DNA from: Streptomyces sp. SID10853
GTDB lineage: Bacteria > Actinomycetota > Actinomycetes > Streptomycetales > Streptomycetaceae
Reading direction: 5' to 3'
DNA length: 58,494 bases
NCBI RefSeq assembly: GCF_010548145.1
Contig: NZ_JAAGLN010000013.1
Location: 1 to 58,494, forward strand
Shown: positions 26,806-35,292 of the stretch, piece after piece
Layout of the letters: the number at the start of each line of letters is the position of its first letter
Numbering within the stretch: position 1 is the stretch's first letter
Program-made: the position numbers and the translations under genes
The notes under the pieces: generated by a model
What the model was told of the DNA's origin: nothing
The model's database searches: none
Seen by the model: the letters and a program-made list of their open reading frames with translations, nothing else

Positions 26806-27561
26806 CTACTGCCCGATGCCGTTCTCCTCGGTGGCCCCGGAGGCGTCCAGGGTCACCTTGGCGATGGACTGGCAGGTGTCGCTGAGGCTGGAGGAGTTGT
26901 AAGTGCCCTTGCCCGCGCTGGTGGTGGGGATGCCGAACAGCAGCTTGGAGTACTTGGCGTCGGCGCAGACGGTGGCCGGGTTGTTCCAGTCGAAGTACTC
27001 GGTCCAGCTGTTGAAACTGGACCCGGCCATCGGATGGTCGCCGTCGATCTTGATGGTGCCGAGGACCGTGGTGGTGCCCGCGGTCCTGTCGACGATGGAG
27101 TACTTCCAGTACGAGCCGGACTGCTGCGCCGCCTCCATCGCGTACTGGTGCCCTTCGACGGGCCGCTGGTCGAGACGGCAGGTCTTGCCGGTGCCGCCCT
27201 CGTCGAAGTCCTGGCAGTAGGTGCCGGAGCCGCCCGCGGTGGCCTCGGTACCGTTCCAGATCGAGACGAGGAACATCCCGCCGCCGTCCGCGTGGGTCTG
27301 GAACCCCATGTACCCGGAGGCACCGCTGCCCGCGAAGTCGAACTGGGTCGACCAGTAGGCGTTGTAGTCGCCGGGCGAGTGCTGGAGCGTCATCGGGATG
27401 GAGACCGATGTGACGTCGGAGGGTGCGCTCCAGTAGGCGTACGTACCGGGGGTCTGCCCGGTGTCGGCGGCCTGCACGGGACCGGCGGGCCCCATGAGCA
27501 GAACGGCGGCGCCCGCCGCGGTGGCCAGTGTTCCGGAGGTGATCAGGTGCCGGATCCGCAT
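26806..27561 (-). CDS. Secreted DUF3472 protein
   Basis: 251 residues with a signal peptide (MRIRHLITSGTLATAAGAAVLL, cleavage at VQA near residue 32). The mature part matches DUF3472: TYAYWSAPSD, GYMGFQTHADGGGMFLVSIWN and a C-terminal region with DTCQSIAKV. Paired Cys residues could form disulfides. The ATG at 27561 has a GGAGA site; a Met ten residues upstream is less likely. The function of DUF3472 is unknown, though some members accompany carbohydrate-active domains. It stands alone and divergent from the GNAT gene. Confidence 0.75.
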   Translation of the reverse strand: MRIRHLITSGTLATAAGAAVLLMGPAGPVQAADTGQTPGTYAYWSAPSDVTSVSIPMTLQHSPGDYNAYWSTQFDFAGSGASGYMGFQTHADGGGMFLVSIWNGTEATAGGSGTYCQDFDEGGTGKTCRLDQRPVEGHQYAMEAAQQSGSYWKYSIVDRTAGTTTVLGTIKIDGDHPMAGSSFNSWTEYFDWNNPATVCADAKYSKLLFGIPTTSAGKGTYNSSSLSDTCQSIAKVTLDASGATEENGIGQ

Positions 27562-27879
27562 GTGTGTCTCCTGAGTGGGGGTGGAGTGCACTGATGGACT
27601 GCTCGCTGATGGACTACCGGTGAGTGGTTCTGTTCACCGAAGGCACTGAACAAGCACGTTCACGCACCAACTGACACCCCGTCAACGCCTGACGACGAAA
27701 AGACAACAGGTGCCTCCGCAAAGTCCAAGAGCACTTCGCCGGGCGGGCGATCGGTCAACACCGTTCCCCGACGGGCGAGTTCACAGTCCGCCCTGAGGCG
27801 CGGGGGCTGGGCCTGGGCCGGTCCCGGCGTTGCTGAGCCCGGCAGTTGGCGTCGCAGCGCCGGTGTTCGATTAAAGCCG
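27562..27879. other. Non-coding region between DUF3472 and GNAT genes
   Basis: No gene is seen here. It must hold the promoter of the DUF3472 gene. An inverted TGAAC(27647-27651)-N6-GTTCA(27658-27662) is present and could be an operator, and CTGATGGACT occurs twice near 27590-27615. Both are weak signals. Confidence 0.4.
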
Positions 27880-27908
27880 TTGAGCTGCCGATCCGCATCC
27901 GGCATGAT
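27880..27908 (+). promoter_or_regulatory. Promoter of the GNAT gene, probably leaderless
   Basis: TTGAGC (27880-27885), a 17-base spacer and CATGAT (27903-27908) make a good sigma-70-type promoter. The start point would fall seven or eight bases downstream, at the GTG at 27916. No ribosome binding site is seen before that GTG, which also supports a leaderless transcript. Confidence 0.6.
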
Positions 27909-27915
27909 CCGTTCC

Positions 27916-28479
27916 GTGGACACCTATCTGGAGACCGAGCGTCTGGCTCTGCGCCACTTCACCGCCGACGACGCGGACCTGCTGATCGAGCTGGACAGCG
28001 ACCCGGCGGTGATGCGCTATCTGACCGGCGGCGAGCCGACGCCGCCTGAGGTCGTCCGCGAGAGCTACCTGCCGAATATCATCGCCGGTTACGAGAAGTG
28101 GCACGGCCGGCTCGGACTGTTCGCCGCACAGGAGAAGGACGGCGGCGCGTTCATCGGCTGGTTCATCCTGCGTCCCGAGCGGGAGGGCCCACTGGACGAG
28201 GTCGAACTCGGCTACCGGCTCCGGCGGGCGGCCTGGGGCAAGGGGTACGCCACCGAAGGCTCGCGGGCTCTGCTGGGCAAGGCGTTCACCGAACTCGGTG
28301 TGCGCATGGTCTGGGCCGAGACGATGTCCGTGAACCACGGTTCGCGCAACATCATGGAGAAGCTCCGGATGACGCACGCGGACACCATCCCCACTCCCCC
28401 CGACATGGAGATGGTCGAGGGCGCCCAGCACGGCGGCGTACGGTACGAGATCACCAAGGAGCAGTGGGAGCAGCAGTAG
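27916..28479 (+). CDS. GNAT-family N-acetyltransferase
   Basis: 187 residues of the RimJ/RimL-like GNAT group: LETERLALRHFTADDAD at the start, then LGYRLRRAAWGKGYATEGSRALL with the acetyl-CoA-binding R/Q-x-x-G-x-G/A type loop (RAAWGKGYA), and VRMVWAETMSVNHGSRNIMEKLRM. The GTG is chosen because of the promoter spacing described for 27880-27908; an ATG four codons upstream is the alternative. It would transfer an acetyl group to an amine on a protein or small molecule. Its terminator is the first copy of the repeat that brackets the next block of genes. Confidence 0.85.
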   Translation: MDTYLETERLALRHFTADDADLLIELDSDPAVMRYLTGGEPTPPEVVRESYLPNIIAGYEKWHGRLGLFAAQEKDGGAFIGWFILRPEREGPLDEVELGYRLRRAAWGKGYATEGSRALLGKAFTELGVRMVWAETMSVNHGSRNIMEKLRMTHADTIPTPPDMEMVEGAQHGGVRYEITKEQWEQQ

Positions 28480-28497
28480 GGCTCCTCACACAGCTCC

Positions 28498-28524
28498 GGG
28501 CCGGCGGCATCGCGCCGTCGGCCC
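28498..28524 (+). terminator. Hairpin after the GNAT gene
   Basis: GGGCCGGCGG (28498-28507) pairs with CCGTCGGCCC (28515-28524) with a single G-T wobble around a 7-base loop. It starts 18 bases after the stop codon. Confidence 0.65.
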
Positions 28525-28558
28525 GCAGTCGTCACTCCATCAGGAGAAGCCCTTCCGC
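28498..28558 (+). repeat. 61-bp direct repeat, left copy
   Basis: This stretch aligns without gaps to 36623-36683, in the same orientation, with roughly nine differences in 61 bases by hand alignment. Shared blocks include GCATCGCGCCG, CGGCCCGCAG and AGGAGAAGC. It contains a terminator hairpin and lies directly after the GNAT stop. The two copies bracket the PucR-ABC-amidohydrolase-lyase block. Confidence 0.8.
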
Positions 28559-28858
28559 ACAGCCTGGTGGGCGGATCATCCGTCAGAATCGCCCGGCATC
28601 CACGCTGCTGTGAGCTGGGTGGATTCGGCTCTGGCGGCTCAGGAAGCCGGTCTCTTCCTGACATTCGCGCGCCCCGTGCACCGCACACTGCGCTCCGGGG
28701 CCGGGGCCGGGGGCGTGGCGTTGCTGGGCGGGCTCGCAACCGAGGCCGGAGCGACCGCACTTGCGTGCCGAGTCCCGGCGCCCCCGGTGACCCACCTCGT
28801 ACGGAGGAGCGCATCCCGACGTCGAAGGTCGCCGCTGTGCGGATGACAGGCGATTCCG
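28559..28858. other. 300 bases with no recognised gene
   Basis: Between the left repeat and the PucR-type gene I find no convincing coding sequence. Short open frames exist on both strands but lack ribosome binding sites and recognisable motifs. It could hold gene debris left at the edge of an inserted block, but nothing shows that directly. Confidence 0.4.
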
Positions 28859-30499
28859 CTACGGCCCGTCGGTGCGGGTAGGGGCGGAATCCGCCGTGCC
28901 GCGGAGCCGTAGCTGGAGCCACGTGACGAGGCGGGCGTCGGGATCGTCGAGACGGAGACCGAACAGTTCCTCGGCACGCCGCATGCGGTAGCGCAGTGTG
29001 GTCGGGTGCACCTTCAGCAGCGTTGCCGCGTCGCCGCCGCGAGGGCCGTGCGCCAGTACGGTGTGGACCGTGCGGGCGTAGTGCGTACCGAATCGCCGGT
29101 CGTGGTCGAGCATCGCCGTGACCGCGGGGACGGGGTCGGCGAGCGCCTCATTCGGGTCGGAGGCGAGTTCCTCCAGCACGACGAGGCAGGCGACGTCGGC
29201 GCAGGTGGCGACGGGACCGCTCGACGGCTCGGCCGAGACGGCCCGCAGGGCCCGGTCGGCGTCCCGGCGTGCTCGTGGGAGGGCCGTCCAGTTCGCGGTG
29301 TCGTGGCCGACGCCCGCCTGCACCGCTGTACCGAGCGCCACGGACGCGTTCGCGGCCGTCCACCTGATCAGTCCGAGCAGTTCCCCGGTGCGTTGTGGTT
29401 CCGCGAGCACCGCGTAGGCCCGGTCGTCCACCACACCGCACAACGCGGGCCTGCGGTAGACCTCGAAGTGGCTGTGGACCACCTGAGCGAGTCGCGCCGG
29501 GACCGATCGCGGCGAGCGTTCCCCGGCAGTGACGCCGAAGCTGACGACGAGCGCCGTGGCCGACACATCTGTGCCGAGCTGCGCAGCACAGGAGCTGGGT
29601 GTCATCGTGCCGCCGAGCATCGCTTCCAGTGCCCGGGTCCGCTGCAGTTGCTCGGCGTCCCGGGCCTGGCGGGCTCGCACGAGGTGAACCGCGGTGAGGT
29701 TCGCGGCGCGTTGAAGCGCGTCTTCCGCGGCAGCGCCGAGGTCCCCTCCCGCGTCGATGGCCCACAACGCGCCGAGCAGTTCGCCCTCCGCCCGTACGGC
29801 GACGGCGAGCCTGGGGAGCAGGGTCGGCGCGACCCCGGCGAACCGCACGACCGAGACGGACTTCAGCAGCCGCTCGTAGGTGTTCGGGTTGTACGGCAGA
29901 TCGGGCACCTGCCTGCCGAGGATCGATGATCTGCGGACCTCGTCGGTGGGCTGGTCCGCGAGGCTGGAGTAGGCCAGCACTCGCTCGTGCTGGTCCTCGA
30001 TCGCCACAGCGCCGCCGACCGTCGCGGCGATCATGTCGGCGAGCGCGAACAGGTCGGCGACGCCTTCGCCGGCTCCCGTGCCCAGCTGCGGCGCCGATGC
30101 CGTGATCGTCAGAACGTCCCTGAGCTGCCCCGCCAGATCCAGCCAGGGCACCTCATCGGCCAGCTCCAGCAGTGCGATGCCGGCCTCCGCGCAACCACGG
30201 GCGAGCTCGGCGGACGCGAGCCCGGCGTCCGGCGATGCCCGGACCACCGCCGCACCGGCGCCGCTCGCAGTGAGCGACCGGACCGTTTCCTGGACGGCCG
30301 AGCCCTGCGGGACCGCACCGACGAGCAGGGCGACACCCCCGTGGCAGCTTCCCGCCAGGGGGTCGTGGTTGTCCCACCCGGCCGAGGGGCGCTCGTGGAC
30401 GAAGACCGGGCCGGATATCGGCCGGTCGTCGTCCTCCGCGGTGCGGAGCCGCAGCCGTCGCGCGCCGACACCCCGCAGCAGCTCATGAAGAGTCGTCAC
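28859..30499 (-). CDS. PucR-type transcriptional regulator of the adjacent operon
   Basis: 546 residues from a GTG. The N-terminal domain (VTTLHELLRGVGARRLRL) resembles the PucR ligand domain, the centre holds a GGDEF-like sensor, and the C terminus is the PucR HTH (TLLKVHPTTLRYRMRRAEELFGLRLDDPDAR, of which LKVHPTTLRYRMRR is the recognition part). It is divergent from the ABC transporter and catabolic operon, and palindromes lie immediately upstream of its start. By analogy with PucR, AllR-like and EpuRI-type regulators of nitrogen-compound use, it probably senses the transported compound or a breakdown product and controls both directions. The GTG was chosen because the domain starts there; the frame is open upstream. 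Confidence 0.85.
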   Translation of the reverse strand: MTTLHELLRGVGARRLRLRTAEDDDRPISGPVFVHERPSAGWDNHDPLAGSCHGGVALLVGAVPQGSAVQETVRSLTASGAGAAVVRASPDAGLASAELARGCAEAGIALLELADEVPWLDLAGQLRDVLTITASAPQLGTGAGEGVADLFALADMIAATVGGAVAIEDQHERVLAYSSLADQPTDEVRRSSILGRQVPDLPYNPNTYERLLKSVSVVRFAGVAPTLLPRLAVAVRAEGELLGALWAIDAGGDLGAAAEDALQRAANLTAVHLVRARQARDAEQLQRTRALEAMLGGTMTPSSCAAQLGTDVSATALVVSFGVTAGERSPRSVPARLAQVVHSHFEVYRRPALCGVVDDRAYAVLAEPQRTGELLGLIRWTAANASVALGTAVQAGVGHDTANWTALPRARRDADRALRAVSAEPSSGPVATCADVACLVVLEELASDPNEALADPVPAVTAMLDHDRRFGTHYARTVHTVLAHGPRGGDAATLLKVHPTTLRYRMRRAEELFGLRLDDPDARLVTWLQLRLRGTADSAPTRTDGP

Positions 30500-30500
30500 C

Positions 30501-30560
30501 CGAGCATGCTCGCATACGAGCAATCGGGGGCCCAGGTTCTCTCCGTCACGAGCATGCGAG
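30501..30560. promoter_or_regulatory. Three CGAGCATGCTCG-type palindromes, candidate operator
   Basis: CGAGCATGCTCG (30501-30512) is a perfect 12-bp palindrome and ends up one base from the PucR-type GTG. CTCGCATACGAG (30509-30520) overlaps it, and CGAGCATGCGAG (30549-30560) follows 40 bases further, about four helical turns between centres. Position and symmetry suggest binding by the divergent regulator. The site next to the start codon would block its own gene, giving autorepression. Confidence 0.55.
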
Positions 30561-30623
30561 CGCCGTACGCCGTGGTGAAGAGTGACCACGGGCACCCGCA
30601 CAAGAGGCGCCGCCCAGCCATCC

Positions 30624-30683
30624 GGCACGAACAGACACGACCGGGCACGAACAGACACGACCAGGCATGAACAGGCACGACCA
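30624..30683 (+). repeat. Three 20-bp direct repeats before the ABC permease gene
   Basis: Units begin at 30624, 30644 and 30664 with an exact 20-base step; the first two differ only in the last base and the third at three or four positions. Each contains GGCACGAACA and GACACGACC, so a CACGA block recurs about every 10 bases on one face of the helix. The array ends 11 bases before the ATG, overlapping the start of the AAAGGGGA ribosome binding site region. It may be a cooperative regulator site. Confidence 0.85.
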
Positions 30684-30694
30684 AAGGGGAGACC

Positions 30695-31630
30695 ATGGTG
30701 CAGACATCCCCGGAGACGACTCTCCGGGGCGAACCGGAGATGGTGGCGCTGCGTCACTACGGACGGTGGATCTACGGCGCGATCGCGCTCGTGGTGTTCG
30801 GATACATAGTGTGGCTGTTCGGTCACAGCTCGATCGACTGGCGAACGGTCCGCTCGTTCCTCACCATCGGCGTCATCCTGAAGGGCCTCGGCAACACGGT
30901 CCTCATATCCGTCGTCTCGATGGTGCTCGGTGTCGTGCTCGGGATCGTCTTCGCACTGATGCGGCTCTCCGAGAACCCGGTGACGCGGGCCATCTCGTGG
31001 CTGTACGTATGGCTGTTCCGCGGTACGCCGGTGTACCTGCAACTGCTGATGTGGTTCAACCTCGCGATCATCCTGCCGCGCATCGGTCTCCCCGGCCTGG
31101 GAAGCGCACCGACGGTGTCGCTGATCACGCCGTTCGTGGCCGCGGTTCTGGGACTTGGCGTCAACGAGGGCGCCTACATCGCGGAAATCGTGCGCGCCGG
31201 GATCTCCTCGGTCGCCCCGGGCCAGCGTGAGGCGGCCATGGCCATCGGGATGCGGCCGATGCGCATCATGCGGCGGATCGTGCTTCCGCAGGCGATGCGA
31301 GTGGTCGTCCCGCCGCTGGGCAACGACTTCGTCAACCTGCTCAAGACCTCCGCTCTGGCCAGCGCGATCTCCTACAGCGAACTGCTCAACAGCGCGCAGC
31401 AGATCTACTTCATCAACAGCAAGGTGATGGAACTGCTGATCGTCGCGGCCGTCTGGTACCTGGTCGTCGTCTCGGTGTTCAGCGTGGCGCAGTACTTCGT
31501 CGAGCGGCGGTTCAACCGCGGTAGCACACACGGCTCCAGCCCGACGCTGGCCGAAACGGTGTGGAAGGCGATGACCTCGACGCGACGGACGCGGCGCGGG
31601 AACCGGCGGACGGGAGACGCACATGGATGA
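30695..31630 (+). CDS. Polar amino acid ABC transporter permease (HisM/HisQ type)
   Basis: 311 residues with a strong AAAGGGGAG site before the ATG. About six membrane spans lie between 25 and 275. Family marks include [33 protein letters not shown] and the EAA-type loop [30 protein letters not shown] that docks the ATPase (positions about 190-215). The tail is basic and unlike the core. Only one permease gene is present, so the channel should be a homodimer. It heads an operon with an ATPase, a binding lipoprotein and three catabolic-type enzymes, which implies that the transported compound is their substrate. Confidence 0.9.
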   Translation: MVQTSPETTLRGEPEMVALRHYGRWIYGAIALVVFGYIVWLFGHSSIDWRTVRSFLTIGVILKGLGNTVLISVVSMVLGVVLGIVFALMRLSENPVTRAISWLYVWLFRGTPVYLQLLMWFNLAIILPRIGLPGLGSAPTVSLITPFVAAVLGLGVNEGAYIAEIVRAGISSVAPGQREAAMAIGMRPMRIMRRIVLPQAMRVVVPPLGNDFVNLLKTSALASAISYSELLNSAQQIYFINSKVMELLIVAAVWYLVVVSVFSVAQYFVERRFNRGSTHGSSPTLAETVWKAMTSTRRTRRGNRRTGDAHG

Positions 31631-32399
31631 GCAACCACAGCAACCACTGGTCTTCGCCCGCGAGGTGCGCAAGCGCTTCGGCCACGTCGATGTGCTGAAC
31701 GGGGTCTCGCTCTCGGTGTCGGCCGGGGAGGTGTGCTGTCTGATCGGTCCCTCCGGTTCGGGCAAGTCCACGTTCCTGCGGTGCATCAACCGGCTGGAGG
31801 CCATCGACGGCGGTGTGCTCGAAGTCGGCGGCGAGTTCGTCGGCTACCGCCGAAAGGGCGACAAGCTCCACCAGCTCAGCGAGCGCGACGTGGCTGCGTT
31901 CCGCGCGCGCGTCGGCATGGTGTTCCAGCACTTCAACCTGTTCCCGCACATGAACGCGCTGGAGAACGTGATCGAGGGGCCGGTGCACGTACTCGGGCAC
32001 CCGAAGGCGGCCGCCGCGACGCATGGCCGTGAGCTGCTTGCCCAGGTCGGCCTCGCCGGGAAGGAGGGCAACTACCCCTCGCAGCTCTCCGGCGGCCAGC
32101 AGCAGCGGGTGGCGATCGCCCGCGCACTGGCGATGGATCCGGCAGTGCTGCTGTTCGACGAACCGACCTCGGCGCTCGACCCCGAGCTCGTCGGCGATGT
32201 GCTCGGCGTGATGCGCGCGCTTGCCGCGCGCGACATGACGATGATCGTGGTCACCCACGAGATGGGTTTCGCCCGTGAGGTCGCCGACACGGTCGCCTTC
32301 ATGGACGGCGGCGTGATCGTCGAGGCGGGGAAACCCTCCGACGTGCTGGAGAACCCCCGGAGTGACCGCTGCCGCTCCTTCCTGTCCAAGGTGCTGTGA
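31623..32399 (+). CDS. Polar amino acid ABC transporter ATPase (HisP type)
   Basis: 258 residues; the ATG overlaps the permease end by 8 bases. Walker A is GPSGSGKST (42-50), the signature is LSGGQQQR, and Walker B is [11 protein letters not shown] followed by the switch histidine in VTHEMGF. An extra loop of about 15 residues between Walker A and the Q-loop ([18 protein letters not shown]) is also seen in HisP-like ATPases for basic amino acids. It powers the permease encoded just upstream. Confidence 0.93.
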   Translation: MDEQPQQPLVFAREVRKRFGHVDVLNGVSLSVSAGEVCCLIGPSGSGKSTFLRCINRLEAIDGGVLEVGGEFVGYRRKGDKLHQLSERDVAAFRARVGMVFQHFNLFPHMNALENVIEGPVHVLGHPKAAAATHGRELLAQVGLAGKEGNYPSQLSGGQQQRVAIARALAMDPAVLLFDEPTSALDPELVGDVLGVMRALAARDMTMIVVTHEMGFAREVADTVAFMDGGVIVEAGKPSDVLENPRSDRCRSFLSKVL

Positions 32400-33334
32400 T
32401 GGCGATCCCCACCAGGCGGCGCACGCCGCGCGCGCTGATCGTGCCGACCGTCGTCATGCTGCTCGCCATCGCCGGATGCGGCAGCCCGCGGGACACCCCG
32501 GCGCTGCATCCCCCGTCGAACCGGAAGGCGCTCGACTCCGTACAGGTCGACCCACGGCTGCGGCAGATGCTGCCGGCCGATGTGCGCAGGAGCGGCCGCC
32601 TGGTCCTCGGCCTGAACCCCATCTTCGCGCCGATGGAGTTCAAGCCACCTGGCTCGGAGGAGATGCACGGATTCGACCTGGACTTCGCGCGGGCGCTGGC
32701 CAGGACGCTCGGGGTCCGCCTGCAGGTATCGGTCTCGCCGTTCGACCAGTTGATCAACTCGCTCAACACCGACCGCGTGGACCTGGTGATCTCCGGGCTG
32801 TCCGACTCCAGGGCCCGGGAGCAGACCCTGGACATGATCGATTACTTCCAGTCCGGCGCCCAGGTCTTCACCACCACGCGGAAGGCCGGCGCCCAGCACG
32901 GCCTCGGTCAGCTCTGCGGACGGTCGATCGGGCTGAGCAAGACCACCGACAACTACGGCACGATCCAGAAGTTCAGCGCCGAACAGTGTGTGGCGGCCGG
33001 GAAGCCACCGATCGACATCGTCGGCGTGGACTCGTCGGCCAGCGCCCGACTGCAGCTGCAGCAGGGCCGGGTGGACGCCTCCGTACAGGAACCGGAGACG
33101 CTTGCCTACGTCATGAAGCAGGCGCCCGGCACCTTCGTCCGGCTGGGGAAGCCGCTGAACCCCGCCCCGTACGCGATAGCGATCTCGAAGCACAAGAAGC
33201 AGCTCACAACGGCGGTGCTCCACGCGGCCCGCAAGCTCTTCGGCGACGGCGTGTACGCCGAGTTGCTGAGGACCTGGAACTTGCAGGGGTCCGCGCTACC
33301 GAAACCTGGCTTGAACCTGAAGGGAAGGCAATGA
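32399..33334 (+). CDS. Amino-acid-type ABC binding lipoprotein
   Basis: 311 residues. The ATG shares its A with the ATPase stop (TGATG). A lipobox LAIAGC puts the lipidated cysteine at residue 27. The mature part is a family 3 (HisJ/GlnH-type) binding protein: GLNPIFAPMEF, GFDLDFARALA, DLVISGLSDSRAREQTLDM and GRVDASVQEPET. In this family the Arg after the SGLSDS segment binds the ligand carboxylate and an acidic residue near GRVDA...E binds the amino group, so an alpha-amino acid head group is likely. It should collect the substrate outside the cell for the permease. Confidence 0.88.
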   Translation: MAIPTRRRTPRALIVPTVVMLLAIAGCGSPRDTPALHPPSNRKALDSVQVDPRLRQMLPADVRRSGRLVLGLNPIFAPMEFKPPGSEEMHGFDLDFARALARTLGVRLQVSVSPFDQLINSLNTDRVDLVISGLSDSRAREQTLDMIDYFQSGAQVFTTTRKAGAQHGLGQLCGRSIGLSKTTDNYGTIQKFSAEQCVAAGKPPIDIVGVDSSASARLQLQQGRVDASVQEPETLAYVMKQAPGTFVRLGKPLNPAPYAIAISKHKKQLTTAVLHAARKLFGDGVYAELLRTWNLQGSALPKPGLNLKGRQ

Positions 33335-34581
33335 GCGGAGAAGACCTCAACGTGGTGGGCGCCGCGGCCCTCGTCCTCGTCCGGGACGACGGCGGCCCCA
33401 GGCGCGGGCGGGCGCAGGGCGAGGTGGAGATCCTCACCGACGGCGCGGTCGCCATCCGGTCCGGCCGCATCGTAGCCGCAGGACCGACCGACGAGGTGCT
33501 GCGCGCCGCGGGCCCCGCCCCGACGCTGGACGCCCGCGGACGCACCGTTCTGCCGGGGCTGGTCGAGTCCCACACCCACCCGCTCTTCGGCGGTGACCGG
33601 CACCACGAGTACGCGGAGAAGCTCTCCGGCACAGTCCCGCGGGACCCGACCGCGCCGCGCGGGATAGGCGCGGCCGTGCTGCACACCCGCGAGGCCGATG
33701 ACGGTGCGCTGCTCTCCGACGCCGCACGTGCCTACGCGAGGCTGCTGCGCGGGGGCGCCACGACCGTCGAGGTGAAGACGGGGTACGGACAGTCGACGCG
33801 TCAGGAACTGCGCGCACTCGACCTGCTGCACCGCTCGCGGGCCACGACGCCGCAGTCGCTGGTGCTGACCTTCCTCGGTGCGCATGTGGTGCCCCCCGAG
33901 GCGGCGGACGCGGAGAGCTACGCCGGGCTCGTGCGCGACGAGATGCTCCCCGCCGTGGTCGAGCAGGGCATCGCCGACCTGCACGACCTCGTGTGCGAGA
34001 GGGGAGTCTTCGACGAGGGCGTCGCCGCGGAGCTGCTGGACGCCTCCCGGAAGGCGGGACTCCCCGCACGGGTGCACGCCGACGCCAATGCCGCCTCGCG
34101 CGGCTGGGCGACGGCGGTCGCCGGTGGCGCGATCGCCGCCGACCACCTGACCTACACCCCGGACTCCGAGATCCGCGAGGTGGGAACCACCTCCACGGTC
34201 GCCGTGCTGCTGCCGGTCGCCGAGCAGCTCTACCTCGACGAACGCCGGGCCAACGCACGGCTGTTCATCGACGAGGGAGTCCCGGTGGCGCTGGCGACCG
34301 ACTACTGCTCCGCCCTCCACCCGACGTCGACCCTGCTCAGCCTCGCGCTCGGGACCAGCTGGTTCCGCATGACCCCTGCCGAAGCGATCGTCGCGACCAC
34401 ACTGAACGCCGCCTACGCCTGCGCACGCGGCCACGACCGCGGCTCGATCGACCTCGGGAAGCGCGGCGATCTCACCATCGTCGACTGCCCGCATCCCAAC
34501 GAGATCTGCGTCAGCATGGGCACCGCGCCCCTCGGCGCGGTGGTCATCGAGGGACGCGTCGTCCTGGGCGGTTCCGCATGA
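33331..34581 (+). CDS. Imidazolonepropionase-like amidohydrolase
   Basis: 416 residues; the ATG overlaps the previous stop as ATGA. Metal-dependent amidohydrolase with HutI-like layout: HTH (81-83) in ESHTHPLFGGDR, TTVEVKTGYG (144-153), TFLGAH with His185, VHAD with His249, ADH with His272 and ATD with Asp324. HutI opens the imidazolone ring of histidine breakdown. Two places differ: the Glu/Gln that normally follows HAD is Ala252, and the Asn after ATD-x in HutI (ATDFNPG) is Cys326 here (ATDYCSA). No hutU, hutH or hutG genes are nearby. I infer hydrolysis of a related five-membered cyclic amide, possibly with a bulkier side chain. Confidence 0.82.
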   Translation: MSGEDLNVVGAAALVLVRDDGGPRRGRAQGEVEILTDGAVAIRSGRIVAAGPTDEVLRAAGPAPTLDARGRTVLPGLVESHTHPLFGGDRHHEYAEKLSGTVPRDPTAPRGIGAAVLHTREADDGALLSDAARAYARLLRGGATTVEVKTGYGQSTRQELRALDLLHRSRATTPQSLVLTFLGAHVVPPEAADAESYAGLVRDEMLPAVVEQGIADLHDLVCERGVFDEGVAAELLDASRKAGLPARVHADANAASRGWATAVAGGAIAADHLTYTPDSEIREVGTTSTVAVLLPVAEQLYLDERRANARLFIDEGVPVALATDYCSALHPTSTLLSLALGTSWFRMTPAEAIVATTLNAAYACARGHDRGSIDLGKRGDLTIVDCPHPNEICVSMGTAPLGAVVIEGRVVLGGSA

Positions 34582-35267
34582 GGCCCATCGGCCTGCTCAC
34601 CATCGGCCAGAGCCCGCGAACCGACATCGAGCCGGCCCTCGCCGGCATCCTCGGGGCGAATGTCCCGTTGGTGTGTGAGGGCGCGCTGGACGGCCTGTCG
34701 TCCGAACAGCTCGGCGAGCTGGAGGCCCCGGCGGGCCCGGCGGGCATCGAAACACGGCTCGCCGACGGCAGCACCGTCGTGGTCCGGCGGGACGCACTGC
34801 CTTCGCTGTTGCGGGCTGCCGTGGCCAGGCTGCCGTCCGACGTACGGCTCGCGGCCTATCTGTGCACCGGCGCGCTCCCGGACATCGCGCGCGAGGGACT
34901 GCTGCTCCTCGACTCCGGCGCCATCCTGCACGGCACTGTCGCCGCCACCGCGCAGGGCCGGCGGCTGGGTGTGATCAGCCTTCCCTCCGATCTCGCCGAT
35001 GCGCCCGAGTCCTGGGCCCACCATGGTCCGGAGGTGCTGTACGCGGCGGCCGACCCGTACGGCGACGGGCCGCCCGTGACCGAGGCCGCACGCGAGCTGG
35101 CCGATTCCGGCGCGACGCTCCTGGTACTGGACTGCATGGGTTTCGACGCCGGGCACCAGGCGGAGGCCGCACGCGGCTCCGCCCTCCCGGTGATCTGCCC
35201 CGCGGTGGTGCTCGGCCACGCGCTCACCGCTCTCACCGTGCCGGACCCCGAGCACCGCGCACGCTGA
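34578..35267 (+). CDS. AroM-family protein
   Basis: 229 residues; ATGA overlap with the amidohydrolase stop. The N-terminal LLTIGQSPRTDI (6-17) is the AroM hallmark. Two cysteines, Cys96 in AYLCTGAL and Cys186 in VLDCMGFD, are placed like the two catalytic cysteines of the aspartate/glutamate/hydantoin racemase superfamily, to which AroM appears related in fold. No reaction is established for AroM proteins. Tight coupling between a ring-opening-type hydrolase and a C-N lyase suggests a role on the same compound, for example as a racemase or epimerase. That role is inference. Confidence 0.78.
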   Translation: MRPIGLLTIGQSPRTDIEPALAGILGANVPLVCEGALDGLSSEQLGELEAPAGPAGIETRLADGSTVVVRRDALPSLLRAAVARLPSDVRLAAYLCTGALPDIAREGLLLLDSGAILHGTVAATAQGRRLGVISLPSDLADAPESWAHHGPEVLYAAADPYGDGPPVTEAARELADSGATLLVLDCMGFDAGHQAEAARGSALPVICPAVVLGHALTALTVPDPEHRAR

Positions 35268-35292
35268 CGAGACCCGACGAAACGGAGTAGGA

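Noticed and set aside
28610..28846. Small plus-strand open frame in the gap before the PucR-type gene
   Set aside because: No ribosome binding site or recognisable motif, and composition fits chance in GC-rich DNA.
28859..31804. A 981-codon minus-strand frame that would extend the PucR-type regulator across the divergent permease gene
   Set aside because: The regulator domain begins at the GTG at 30499; the extension is opposite the permease and has no recognisable domain.
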